In this document: positions 25,251 through 33,103 of the stretch, piece by piece
Layout of the letters: every line of letters begins with the position of its first letter
How positions within the stretch are numbered: position 1 is the stretch's first letter
Origin: Clostridia bacterium
Lineage (GTDB): Bacteria; Bacillota; Clostridia; Christensenellales; Borkfalkiaceae
Assembly (NCBI GenBank): GCA_017407325.1
Contig: JAFQWV010000023.1
Coordinates: forward strand, 1 to 64,000
Reading direction: 5' to 3'
Length of the DNA stretch: 64,000 bases
Program-made: the position numbers and the translations under genes
Notes under the pieces: model-generated
Database searches by the model: none
What the model was told of the DNA's origin: nothing
Seen by the model: the letters and a program-made list of their open reading frames with translations, nothing else

Positions 25251-26090
25251 ATGAAAATTTTAACAGAGTTACAAATTGAAAACGCAGTTTATGAAATTGC
25301 GAAAAAAATGTGTTTTGAGGTGGACGAAAAAACACTTAAAAAAATTAGTGATGCTTACGAAAAAGAAGATAACCGCGCAACAAAAGACGCCCTTAGCGAC
25401 ATTATCGTAAACGCAAAAATTGCAAAAAACGAGCATATTCCCCTTTGTCAAGATACGGGAATCGTTATCGCATTTTGCGAAATTGGCGGACAAATTGTTA
25501 TAGACGGCTCGTTTGAAAAAGCTATTAATTCAGGCATAAAACGCGCCTATAGCACGGAATACTTGAGAAAAAGCGTCGTAAAGTCACCACTTGACAGGGT
25601 AAACACGAACGACAACACCCCTTGTATTATTCATACGACTATTACAGACGGCGATAAACTGAAAATCACTCTTTGTCCAAAAGGCGCCGGCAGTGAAAAT
25701 ATGGGTAGAGTTAAAATGCTCACGCCTGCAAGTGGTGAAGACGGAATTATTGATTTCGTAGTTGAAACCGTGCGCTTAGCAGGCGGAAAAGCCTGCCCAC
25801 CTCTTATCGTTGGCGTTGGTATTGGTGGTGATTTAGAAGAGTGCGCCCTACTATCAAAACGCGCGCTACTTCGCGATATTGACGACTGTTCAAAAGATAC
25901 CCACGCAAAACGCTTAGAAGATATTCTGTACGAAAAAATTAACGCACTTAATATCGGCGCAATGGGATTAAAAGGAAAAACTACGTGCCTAGCCGTAAAG
26001 GTGGAAACCTTCCCTTGTCATATCGCGTCGCTCCCTGTCGCAGTAAGTTTAATGTGCCATGCAAACAGACACGCAACTTGCGAACTCTAG
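25251..26090 (+). CDS. fumA: Fumarate hydratase, class I, alpha subunit
   Basis: This is the 279-aa N-terminal-type subunit of the two-subunit 4Fe-4S fumarase that interconverts fumarate and malate. Motifs are HIPLCQDTGIVIAFCEIGG (cluster Cys), TPCIIHTTITDGDKLKIT, CPKGAGSENMGRVKML and GLKGKTTCLAVKVETFPCH. The start is ATG 25251; an earlier in-frame ATG at 25233 lies inside the promoter. The last codons (ATCEL and the stop) run into a dispersed repeat, so the C-terminus may have been altered by it. The beta subunit follows 105 nt downstream. Confidence 0.93.
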   Translation: MKILTELQIENAVYEIAKKMCFEVDEKTLKKISDAYEKEDNRATKDALSDIIVNAKIAKNEHIPLCQDTGIVIAFCEIGGQIVIDGSFEKAINSGIKRAYSTEYLRKSVVKSPLDRVNTNDNTPCIIHTTITDGDKLKITLCPKGAGSENMGRVKMLTPASGEDGIIDFVVETVRLAGGKACPPLIVGVGIGGDLEECALLSKRALLRDIDDCSKDTHAKRLEDILYEKINALNIGAMGLKGKTTCLAVKVETFPCHIASLPVAVSLMCHANRHATCEL

Positions 26091-26136
26091 CCTTCACCTT
26101 GAGGGGAAGGGGGACCGCTTGCGGTGGATGAGGTGT
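26089..26136. repeat. CACCTCATCCG-type repeat, reversed, at the fumA 3' end
   Basis: AGCCTTCACCTTGAGGGGAA, GGGGGACCGCTTGCGG and TGGATGAGGTGT. It is the reverse complement of the kind seen at 8953-8999. It contains the fumA stop codon and fills the gap between the two fumarase subunits. Confidence 0.75.
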
Positions 26137-26195
26137 AATAAAGTGAAATAGTTTGCAAACCATTTTCAAATTATCAATCAATCAAGGCAATTAAT

Positions 26196-26726
26196 ATGAA
26201 TATAAACATTGACGACAAGAACGAATTTTTAAGTAAAATTAAAACTTTAAAAGCAGGCGATCGCGTATACCTTTCCGGAACGCTTTTAACTGCGCGCGAC
26301 GCCGTGCATAAAGAGCTTAAAAATTTAATAGATAACAACGAAAAGTTGCCCTATAACTTCGTAAACAGTATAATTTACTATGCAGGGCCAACCGACACAC
26401 CGCCAGAAAAAATCGTTGGCTCGATAGGACCAACGACTTCTCAGCGCATGGACTCTTACGCGGAATATATGAAAAAACTCGGCGTTTTAGCAGTTATCGG
26501 AAAGGGCGAAAGATCAGACGAGTGTAAGAAAATCTATCTTCGCGACGGCATAACCTATTTTATCGCAACCGGTGGTTGTGGCGCACTGCTTAGTAAGTGC
26601 GTAACTTCTTGCGAAGTGGTTGCGTTTAGTCACTTAGGTTGCGAATCGGTGAAAAAATTAACCGTCGACAACTTTCCAGTAACCGTTTGCTACGATAACG
26701 AACAAGGAGATATTTTTAATGGATAA
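26196..26726 (+). CDS. fumB: Fumarate hydratase, class I, beta subunit
   Basis: The 176-aa C-terminal-type subunit partners FumA. Motifs are KAGDRVYLSGTLLTARDAVH, IIYYAGPTDTPPEKIVGSIG, GPTTSQRMDSYAEYM, GKGERSDECKK (catalytic region) and FIATGGCGALLSKCV. Its 3' end overlaps the malic enzyme start by 8 nt, which shows that the two genes form one operon, with malate passed from one enzyme to the next. Confidence 0.93.
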   Translation: MNINIDDKNEFLSKIKTLKAGDRVYLSGTLLTARDAVHKELKNLIDNNEKLPYNFVNSIIYYAGPTDTPPEKIVGSIGPTTSQRMDSYAEYMKKLGVLAVIGKGERSDECKKIYLRDGITYFIATGGCGALLSKCVTSCEVVAFSHLGCESVKKLTVDNFPVTVCYDNEQGDIFNG

Positions 26727-27912
26727 AAACACGGCTTATGAAAAAGCGTTGAAATTACATAAAGAGAATAAAGGAAAATTAGAAGTTATATCTAAAGTCC
26801 CTGTAAAAACTAAAGAAGATTTAGCAATAGCCTACACCCCGGGCGTTGCCGCACCTTGCTTAGAAATAAAAGAAAAGCCCGAACTTTGCTATGAGTACAC
26901 CACGAAAGGAAACACGGTTTGCGTCCTAAGCGACGGCTCGGCAATTTTGGGACTTGGAAACATCGGCCCGCTTGCTGGACTTCCCGTTATGGAAGGTAAA
27001 GCAATTTTAATGAAGGAACTTGCGGGAATCGACTCTTTCCCACTTTGTATTGACACGCAAGACACCGAAGAAATTATAAAAACCTGTAAATATATCGCCC
27101 CGACCTTTGGTGCAATCAATCTTGAAGATATTTCAGCCCCAAGATGCGTGGAAATCGAACGCCGTCTTATAGACGAACTTGATATCCCCGTTTTTCACGA
27201 CGACCAGCACGGAACTGCAATCATAGTCGGCTCTGCGCTAATTAACGTTTGCAGACTTACAAAAAGAAAACTCGAAGATATGAAAATCGTTATAAGTGGA
27301 ACGGGCGCAGCAGGCTCGTCTATTGCAAGGCATTTGACTCGCTTAGGCGCAAAAACTATTTACGCTTATAATATTGACGGCGTAGTTTCTCGCGAAAAAT
27401 ACGCAAGTTACGACTTTTTAATTAAAGAACTGCTTGACGGTGGCATTTATCAAAGCCCTGCTTTAGGCGAAAAAACTTTAGCAGATATTTTAAAAGGCGC
27501 AGACGTATTTATCGGCGTTTCCGCCCCTAACCTTGTAACTAGCGAAATGGTTGCTTCTATGAATAGTAACCCTATAGTTTTTGCTATGGCAAACCCTAAC
27601 CCTGAAATTACCCCAGACGAGGCAAAAAAAGGCGGAGCGTATATCGTGGGAACGGGACGAAGCGACTACCCTAACCAAATTAACAACTGCCTTGCGTTTC
27701 CTGGAATTTTCCGTGGCGCGCTTGATGCAAAAGCAACTAAGATTACTGAGGATATGAAAATTTCAGCATCTTACGCTCTTGCCCACGTTTTATCCGACGA
27801 CGAATTATCGCCTGATAATATCGTTCCAAAATTTTCTGACGAGCGCGTTGTAAAAGCCGTATCAAACGCCGTAAAAGAAACCGCAATAAAAACAGGCTTT
27901 GTAAGAAAATAA
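26719..27912 (+). CDS. Malic enzyme (NAD(P)-dependent, oxaloacetate-decarboxylating)
   Basis: This 397-aa short bacterial type makes pyruvate and CO2 from malate, or the reverse. Motifs are IAYTPGVAAPC, YEYTTKGNTVCVLSDGSAIL, PVMEGKAILMKELAGID, VFHDDQHGTAIIVGSALIN (metal-binding Asp) and the nucleotide site VISGTGAAGSSIARHL. It is co-transcribed with the fumarase genes, giving a fumarate-malate-pyruvate route typical of fermenters. Cofactor preference cannot be judged from the sequence by eye. Confidence 0.94.
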   Translation: MDKNTAYEKALKLHKENKGKLEVISKVPVKTKEDLAIAYTPGVAAPCLEIKEKPELCYEYTTKGNTVCVLSDGSAILGLGNIGPLAGLPVMEGKAILMKELAGIDSFPLCIDTQDTEEIIKTCKYIAPTFGAINLEDISAPRCVEIERRLIDELDIPVFHDDQHGTAIIVGSALINVCRLTKRKLEDMKIVISGTGAAGSSIARHLTRLGAKTIYAYNIDGVVSREKYASYDFLIKELLDGGIYQSPALGEKTLADILKGADVFIGVSAPNLVTSEMVASMNSNPIVFAMANPNPEITPDEAKKGGAYIVGTGRSDYPNQINNCLAFPGIFRGALDAKATKITEDMKISASYALAHVLSDDELSPDNIVPKFSDERVVKAVSNAVKETAIKTGFVRK

Positions 27913-27918
27913 CTTAAA

Positions 27919-27960
27919 AACAATCAAAAAACCGTGCTATAGCACGGTTTTTTGATTGTT
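27919..27960. terminator. Bidirectional terminator between malic enzyme and rsmI
   Basis: A perfect 42-bp palindrome with core AAAAACCGTGCTATAGCACG and flanking A and T runs. It serves both converging genes. Confidence 0.9.
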
Positions 27961-28763
27961 TATTCATTTTCGCTGTCGATAATTATTTTGTATAATTCGT
28001 TCTTTTTGATATTTTGTTCTTTGGCAACTTGCTTTATTGCATCCATTTTTGAAAGCCCTAAATTTATTAAGGTATTAACTTCTGCAACCAAATCTACGTT
28101 TTCGGTTTTTTCTTTAGCGCCGTCAACTATCAAAACGAATTCGCCACGCTTTTCACCAGCGTAACCGTCACTTAAATAAAACTCTATTCTCTCTTCGTAA
28201 ATTTTAGTAATTTCTCTTACTGCTACGGCTTTTCTATTTCCCAAAACCGACTCGATAGTTTTTACCACTTCGTCAATGTCGTGCGGTGGCATATAAAAAA
28301 TTAGTGGGCTTGGGATATTTTGATAAGTTTCTAAAAGTTTTACCGCATCCTTTTTCTTGTCTGGCAAAAAACCTATAAAGGTAAATCGGTCAGAAGGAAA
28401 ACCAGACAAAATAAGTGCAGGCAAAAACGCGCAAGCCCCCGGAACAACCGTAAATTCAAGTCCTTTTTCAATCAAAACTTGCGCTAAAATATTCCCCGGA
28501 TCACTTATAACGGGCATACCCGCATCGCTGATTACGGCAACCGAACTACCACTTTCTAAAAGTTCGCAAATTTTTTCTGCGCTCTCTCTTTCGTTAAACT
28601 TGTGATAACTTCTAAGTGGTTTTTTTATTTCATAGTGGTTTAAAAAGACTTGAGAGTGTCGCGTGTCTTCACAAAAAATATAGTCGACTGCTTTTAAAAT
28701 TTCTATTGCACGATAAGAAACGTCTTTTAAATTTCCTATCGGCGTTGCTACAAAATATAACAT
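27960..28763 (-). CDS. rsmI: 16S rRNA 2'-O-ribose C1402 methyltransferase
   Basis: A 267-aa SPOUT-unrelated tetrapyrrole-methylase-fold enzyme that methylates C1402 in the decoding centre. Motifs are YFVATPIGNLKDVSYRAIE, DYIFCEDTRHSQVFLNHY, SVAVISDAGMPVISDPG (SAM site) and GFPSDRFTFIGFLPDK. AGGTGA precedes the ATG. It lies 41 nt behind the tRNA methylase gene, as in other Firmicutes. Confidence 0.95.
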   Translation of the reverse strand: MLYFVATPIGNLKDVSYRAIEILKAVDYIFCEDTRHSQVFLNHYEIKKPLRSYHKFNERESAEKICELLESGSSVAVISDAGMPVISDPGNILAQVLIEKGLEFTVVPGACAFLPALILSGFPSDRFTFIGFLPDKKKDAVKLLETYQNIPSPLIFYMPPHDIDEVVKTIESVLGNRKAVAVREITKIYEERIEFYLSDGYAGEKRGEFVLIVDGAKEKTENVDLVAEVNTLINLGLSKMDAIKQVAKEQNIKKNELYKIIIDSENE

Positions 28764-28804
28764 ATTTCACCTAAAAAGTCTTTAAATAAGTCGATTAACA
28801 GCTA

Positions 28805-29500
28805 TTAAAGTCGTACAACGTCGTTGATAATCGGTTTTTCAACCTTAAACGGGCGCTTGATTTTATTTACTGCTTCAATGAAAAATAGATAGGGCGGTTT
28901 ATCCTTTTCGCCAGATAAAAATGCTAGTCTTGTAGTACAAAGCCCAAACTTTTTAAAAGCAGACAAAACGTCTAAAAGCCGTTCGCATTTATTGCATAAA
29001 CAAATTCGCCCACCGCGCTTTAAAAGTTTTGAAGCCGACTTTGCGATATCTTCAATATTAACCGTTATCTCGTGTTTGCAAACTGCAATATCTTCTCTAA
29101 GAGAGACGTATCCGCTGTTTTGTTTTTTGTACGGCGGATTACATAACACGAGCGAAAATTTCCCGAAAAAACTTTCGTCGATATCTTGAATTTTACAATT
29201 TTCGACGGTAAATTTATCTTCTAACGCGTTTAGTTTTACCGACTTTTTTGACATATCACTCAGGCTTTTTTGCATTTCAAAAAGCGTAACGCTTTTAACC
29301 TTTTCTTCGTTTAACGCAAAAAAATTAAGCCCTACTATTCCACTACCCGCGCAAATATCTGCAACGACTTCGTTATCATTTGCTTTTGCAAAGCGAGAAA
29401 GTAGTATTGCATCACTCGTAAAACGGTAAAGGTCGGACGATTGAATTATTTTATAATCTTTTATATTTAAACTTTCAATTTCTTCGTTGATTAAATCCAT
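28805..29500 (-). CDS. tRNA1(Val) (adenine-37 N6)-methyltransferase family protein
   Basis: A 231-aa class I SAM methyltransferase of the YfiC/TrmN6 group. Motif I is VADICAGSGIVGLNFFA and the N6-adenine motif is LVLCNPPYKK. YRFTSDAILLSRFAKA near the start is typical of the group. The pairing with rsmI is a common Firmicutes arrangement. Family assignment is strong; the exact tRNA target is inferred from the family. Confidence 0.88.
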   Translation of the reverse strand: MDLINEEIESLNIKDYKIIQSSDLYRFTSDAILLSRFAKANDNEVVADICAGSGIVGLNFFALNEEKVKSVTLFEMQKSLSDMSKKSVKLNALEDKFTVENCKIQDIDESFFGKFSLVLCNPPYKKQNSGYVSLREDIAVCKHEITVNIEDIAKSASKLLKRGGRICLCNKCERLLDVLSAFKKFGLCTTRLAFLSGEKDKPPYLFFIEAVNKIKRPFKVEKPIINDVVRL

Positions 29501-29537
29501 AACGGTAAGTTTCCATTTAAAACTTTAAACTAAAAAA

Positions 29538-29575
29538 ACAATGCACCGCAAAATTGCGGTGCATTACTTTTTTAA
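29538..29575 (-). terminator. Terminator after the ferredoxin gene
   Basis: AATGCACCGCA-AAA-TTGCGGTGCATT with A/T runs on both sides. It lies just past the ferredoxin stop on the minus strand. Confidence 0.88.
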
Positions 29576-29578
29576 AAA

Positions 29579-29746
29579 TTACTCTTCTGATGGAGCGCCT
29601 ACAGGGCAACTGTCAGCACAAGCACCGCAAGAAATGCAAGTTTCAGGATCAATTTTATAGATATCGCCTTCTGAAATTGCTGATACAGGGCAGTTTTCTG
29701 CGCAAGCACCACAAGCAATGCATGCATCCGAAATAATGTATGCCAT
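29579..29746 (-). CDS. fdx: 2[4Fe-4S] ferredoxin
   Basis: A 55-aa clostridial-type ferredoxin and soluble electron carrier. It has two CxxCxxCxxxCP clusters: CIACGACAENCP (about residues 9-20) and CISCGACADSCP (about 37-48), with the pseudo-twofold repeat of the family. The ATG at 29746 has GGAGG 12 nt upstream. It is monocistronic, with its own promoter and terminator. It is small but complete, and the Cys pattern leaves little doubt. Confidence 0.96.
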   Translation of the reverse strand: MAYIISDACIACGACAENCPVSAISEGDIYKIDPETCISCGACADSCPVGAPSEE

Positions 29747-29772
29747 AACTAACCTACCTCCGTTTTTTTGTT

Positions 29773-29801
29773 ATTATACCACAAACTTTTCAGTTTGTAT
29801 A
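29773..29801 (-). promoter_or_regulatory. Ferredoxin promoter with an embedded palindrome
   Basis: On the minus strand, extended -10 TGG-TATAAT (29773-29778) and a weak -35 (TATACA, 29796-29801). The inverted repeat ACAAACT-GAAA-AGTTTGT (29781-29798) fills the spacer and could be an operator. Confidence 0.55.
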
Positions 29802-29845
29802 TACTTTTTTAAAACTTTTTTAAAATTTTTTTCACTTAACCTAAC

Positions 29846-30098
29846 GCAAAAATTTATTTTTGCACTCAAGTTGCGCAAAGCAACTAATTATATAATAAAT
29901 TCAGTCCACAATTAAAATTATATGTTGCTTTGGCAATTTTTCTACAGAAAAATCTGCTCAGGCATTAACTCAACTTTTTTAAAAAGTTGAATTTCACTTT
30001 ACCTTGCGCAAAAAGCAAGGTAAAATTTCACTGCGACTGACAAGTCGCAATTTCACCCGATTTTAATCGGATTTCACTGAAATAGCAAGAACTTGCTA
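29846..30098. repeat. Palindrome array E, spacer ATTTCAC, with the core module
   Basis: To the left are GCAAAAATTTATTTTTGC and GTTGCGCAAAGCAAC. The core module is at 29889-29957 (TCAGTCCACAATTAAAATTA and a GCAATTTTTCTACAGAAAAA hairpin). To the right are TCAACTT..AAGTTGA, TTTACCTTGC..GCAAGGTAAA, TGCGACTGACAAGTCGCA and CCGATTTTAATCGG separated by ATTTCAC. The array reaches the ricT stop. Apart from the ferredoxin leader, no gene is seen in 29747-30099. Confidence 0.87.
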
Positions 30099-30099
30099 T

Positions 30100-30987
30100 T
30101 TAATTCTCGTCTTCGATATCCTTTAAATTCTTGGCTTCTTCTTTAGACATTTTTTCAATATCTTCTTCTCGGTTAGCCTTAGTAATTTTAATTGAATCAA
30201 GTGGGAATTCTTTATAAACTAAACTTCCGTCGCCCTTTTCAATTTTTACCTTGACAAGGTATTTTAGCATATTATTACTAATAACAGTGCCTTTTCCTTC
30301 TTCAGTGATAACGATACTACCGATTTTTGGCATTTTCTTAAACGCTTCGCTGTAATATTCGTTTTCGTACTCTAGACAGCACATAAGTCTACCGCAAAGT
30401 CCGCTAATTTTTGTTGGATTTAGCGACAAGCCTTGAACTTTAGCCATTTTTATCGTAACTTTCTTAAATTCAGGTAAGCACGTCGAACAACAGCAAGCTC
30501 TTCCGCAAGGCGCGATACCGCCTAGTATTTTAGTTTCGTCTCTGATACCGACTTGTCTTAATTCTATTCTGATATGGAAAATAGATGCAAGGTCTTTTAA
30601 AAGTTCTCTAAAATCTATTCTTCCTGCTGCGGTAAAATAGAAAACAACTTTACTTTCGTCAAAAGTAAACTCTGCATCAATAAGTTTCATTTTAAGCTTG
30701 CGCTTTTCGATACACTCTTCAGTAAGTCTTTTCGCTTCAGGAACGCGCGCTTCGTTTCTTTCGACCTTCCTCCAGTCGGCATCCGTCGCCTTTCTTATAA
30801 CAGGCTTAAGCGGTTGAACGATTTCACTGTCGTCAACCATCTTCGGCTCGATAGTAACCGTACCGAATTCAACGCCACGCGCAGTTTCAACGATTACGCC
30901 TTCGCCCTTTTTGAAATCGAAGTCTTTAGGATCGAAATAGTAAACCTTTGCGGTATGGCGAAATTTTATTCCTACAATTTTAGCCAT
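30100..30987 (-). CDS. ricT: RicT/YaaT, PSP1-domain protein
   Basis: A 295-aa PSP1-domain protein. In Bacillus the RicAFT complex binds Fe-S clusters and adjusts RNase Y-dependent mRNA processing and sporulation. Visible are GVIVETARGVEFGTV near the start and the cysteine-rich segments APCGRACCCSTCLPEF and SGLCGRLMCCLEYENEYY that mark the family. The C-terminus is acidic. It overlaps holB by 16 nt and continues the operon tmk-holB-ricT, the order found in many Firmicutes. Confidence 0.93.
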   Translation of the reverse strand: MAKIVGIKFRHTAKVYYFDPKDFDFKKGEGVIVETARGVEFGTVTIEPKMVDDSEIVQPLKPVIRKATDADWRKVERNEARVPEAKRLTEECIEKRKLKMKLIDAEFTFDESKVVFYFTAAGRIDFRELLKDLASIFHIRIELRQVGIRDETKILGGIAPCGRACCCSTCLPEFKKVTIKMAKVQGLSLNPTKISGLCGRLMCCLEYENEYYSEAFKKMPKIGSIVITEEGKGTVISNNMLKYLVKVKIEKGDGSLVYKEFPLDSIKITKANREEDIEKMSKEEAKNLKDIEDEN

Positions 30988-31931
30988 CTGTGTTTAGCCT
31001 CCAAAATTAAGAACAACGCTTTATCAAACACCATAGTCTGATTTGCGTTAAAATGTAGCGAGCGCTCTATCTCGCTAAGCCCTTCAATAATCTCGATTAC
31101 TGCGCCCGTTTTAAATCTTTCATCGAGAGTTTCCATCGTGTTTTTATCAATTAATCGACTTATTTGCCCACTTTTATACTTTAAAAGTTCTCCAAACACA
31201 AGCTTTATCGTACTTATAGCTTTCTTTGCATCTAAGCCGTTTATTATGTCAAAAGCAGTAATTGCATCTCTACTTGTATTTAAACAAGTTAGTGCTTTTA
31301 CGACTTTTTCTTTTATATCTTGAAAATCTCCGCTTTCGTAATTTTTCACAACGAGTGATAAAATTCCGTTTGCGGTTAAAACCGACGAATTAAGTTTTTC
31401 TTCGTCTGAAAGTTTATCTTTAAAATACTCTAACAGTTTTTCGTTAGAAAAAGACGGAATATCTATTTTTTTAGTACGCGACTTAACGGTCGGAAGTATT
31501 CCGCTTAAGTTAGAAGTTCCTAAAAGCAAAATTACGTTTTTAGGCGGTTCTTCTAAAGTTTTCAAAAGTTTATTTTGGCTTTTTTCCAAACCTTCGAAAC
31601 CGCTTATAATAAACACCCTTTTTTGAAGCTCAAGTGGCTTTATAAGACAGTTAGCCGTAATTTCGTCGGCGTGTTGCGCTTTAAGTTTTTCCCCCACGTT
31701 AGGGTAAATAGTAACGTCAGGATGAGTTTCTCTGTCGATAAGTCTACAAACCCTACAACTATCGCAAAAGTCTTCGCTATCGCACAAAATCAGTTTTGCA
31801 AGGCACTTTAAAAAATCGCGCAAACTGTCTTTATCTTCAGTGTCGACCAAGTATGCGTGGCTTAAAGAATTCTGAGCCTTATCCCCGCGTATAACCTTAT
31901 AGGCGTTTGTTGTCGATAGTAGTTTAATCAT
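30972..31931 (-). CDS. holB: DNA polymerase III delta' subunit
   Basis: A 319-aa clamp-loader subunit. Visible are AQNSLSHAYLV near the start, the zinc-type cysteines in CDSEDFCDSCRVCRLID, and QNKLLKTLEEPPKNVILLL with TVKSRTKK (sensor and arginine-finger-like SRC region; here SRT). As in other delta' subunits, a working P-loop is not evident. It lies 1 nt after tmk. Confidence 0.9.
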   Translation of the reverse strand: MIKLLSTTNAYKVIRGDKAQNSLSHAYLVDTEDKDSLRDFLKCLAKLILCDSEDFCDSCRVCRLIDRETHPDVTIYPNVGEKLKAQHADEITANCLIKPLELQKRVFIISGFEGLEKSQNKLLKTLEEPPKNVILLLGTSNLSGILPTVKSRTKKIDIPSFSNEKLLEYFKDKLSDEEKLNSSVLTANGILSLVVKNYESGDFQDIKEKVVKALTCLNTSRDAITAFDIINGLDAKKAISTIKLVFGELLKYKSGQISRLIDKNTMETLDERFKTGAVIEIIEGLSEIERSLHFNANQTMVFDKALFLILEAKHRWLKL

Positions 31932-31932
31932 A

Positions 31933-32556
31933 TCAGCGCAAATAGCCTTTTTCTTTTAAGATGTTAATAATTTTTTCGTGAGTTTGTAATTTTTCGCCGT
32001 GACAGTCGACTTTTACAAATCGAGAAGGGAATTTTTCAGCTAGGCTTAGATACCCTTCGTAAACTTTAGTGTGAAAGTTTAGACCTTGAAGTTCGAGTCT
32101 GTCGCTTTCATCAACCCCGCCTTTTCTTTTGAACGCGTCTTCTGGACTAATGTCTAGAAAGAGCGTTAAATCTGGCGGACAGCCGTTAAGCGCAAAGTCG
32201 TTAATTTTCGCGATGAAATCAAAACCAAGTCCACGCGCGTACGCTTGATAGGCTAGCGACGAATCGACGTATCTATCAAGTATTACCATTTTACCGGCAT
32301 TAAGCGCAGGAATAATAACTTCGTTAAGAAGTTGGGCGCGCGCTGAAGCATACAAAAGAGCCTCGCACTCGTCACTCATTTCGGCGTGCGATTTATCTAA
32401 TATTATGCTTCTTATTTTTTCGGATATTACGGTGCCACCCGGCTCGCGCGCGAAAATGAAGTCAACCCCAAGCTTAGTAAGATAATCTTTAAGCAGTTGA
32501 AGTTGAGTGCTTTTTCCCGAGCCTTCACAGCCTTCAAACGTGATAAATACGCCCAT
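31933..32556 (-). CDS. tmk: Thymidylate kinase
   Basis: A 207-aa enzyme that phosphorylates dTMP. The P-loop is FEGCEGSGKSTQLQLL, then FAREPGGTVISEKIR (DR/ERP motif region), VILDRYVDSSLAYQAYARGL, and DLTLFLDISPEDAFKRKG with the lid region. It is the first of tmk-holB-ricT and lies 52 nt after greA in the same direction. Confidence 0.96.
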   Translation of the reverse strand: MGVFITFEGCEGSGKSTQLQLLKDYLTKLGVDFIFAREPGGTVISEKIRSIILDKSHAEMSDECEALLYASARAQLLNEVIIPALNAGKMVILDRYVDSSLAYQAYARGLGFDFIAKINDFALNGCPPDLTLFLDISPEDAFKRKGGVDESDRLELQGLNFHTKVYEGYLSLAEKFPSRFVKVDCHGEKLQTHEKIINILKEKGYLR

Positions 32557-32608
32557 TTTTCTTCCCTTATCGTTTAATTTTTGCTAAATAATCGACTTAT
32601 ATCCTAAC

Positions 32609-33079
32609 TTATGCTAAAATTTCTAAAATTTTAACTTTATACGCTCCGATTTGTGCGTTGACAGTTACTTCGTCGCCAACCTTTTTGCCAAGAAGGCTTT
32701 TTCCTACTTCAGATTCGTTAGAAATTTTATTTTCGATAATGTTGGCTTCAGCCGTTCCTACGATTTGGTAAACGGCTTCTTCTTCCATTAAGCTATCGTA
32801 AATTTTAACTTTAGAACCGATAGAAACGGTGTCGCGCTTGCCGTCTTGAGAGTAGATTACGGCAACCTTTAATTGCGCTTCGATTTCCTTAATTTCGCCG
32901 TCAACTCTTGCTTGTTCTTCACGGGCAGCAGTGTATTCTGCGTTTTCTGACAAGTCGCCTTGTTCGCGCGCAATTTTAATTCTTTCAACGACTTGAGGCA
33001 TTTCAATCTTAGTTAAATAGTCAAGTCTTTCAAGAAGCTTTTGTCTACCTTCTTCGGTTAAATAAATTTTATCGTTCAT
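32609..33079 (-). CDS. greA: Transcript cleavage factor GreA
   Basis: A 156-aa factor that rescues backtracked RNA polymerase. The N-terminal coiled coil contains YLTEEGRQKLLERLDYL and ISREQGDLSENAEY-like sequence (IAREQGDLSENAEYTAAREE, acidic tip D/E residues). The C-terminal FKBP-like domain ends with SLLGKKVGDEVTVNA. It lies 24 nt downstream of alaS, in the same operon. Confidence 0.96.
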   Translation of the reverse strand: MNDKIYLTEEGRQKLLERLDYLTKIEMPQVVERIKIAREQGDLSENAEYTAAREEQARVDGEIKEIEAQLKVAVIYSQDGKRDTVSIGSKVKIYDSLMEEEAVYQIVGTAEANIIENKISNESEVGKSLLGKKVGDEVTVNAQIGAYKVKILEILA

Positions 33080-33103
33080 ATCAAATCTCCATTAAATTGA
33101 TTT

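Noticed and set aside
29554..29736. Plus-strand open frame over the ferredoxin gene
   Set aside because: The minus strand carries the clear two-cluster ferredoxin; the plus frame is its antisense shadow.
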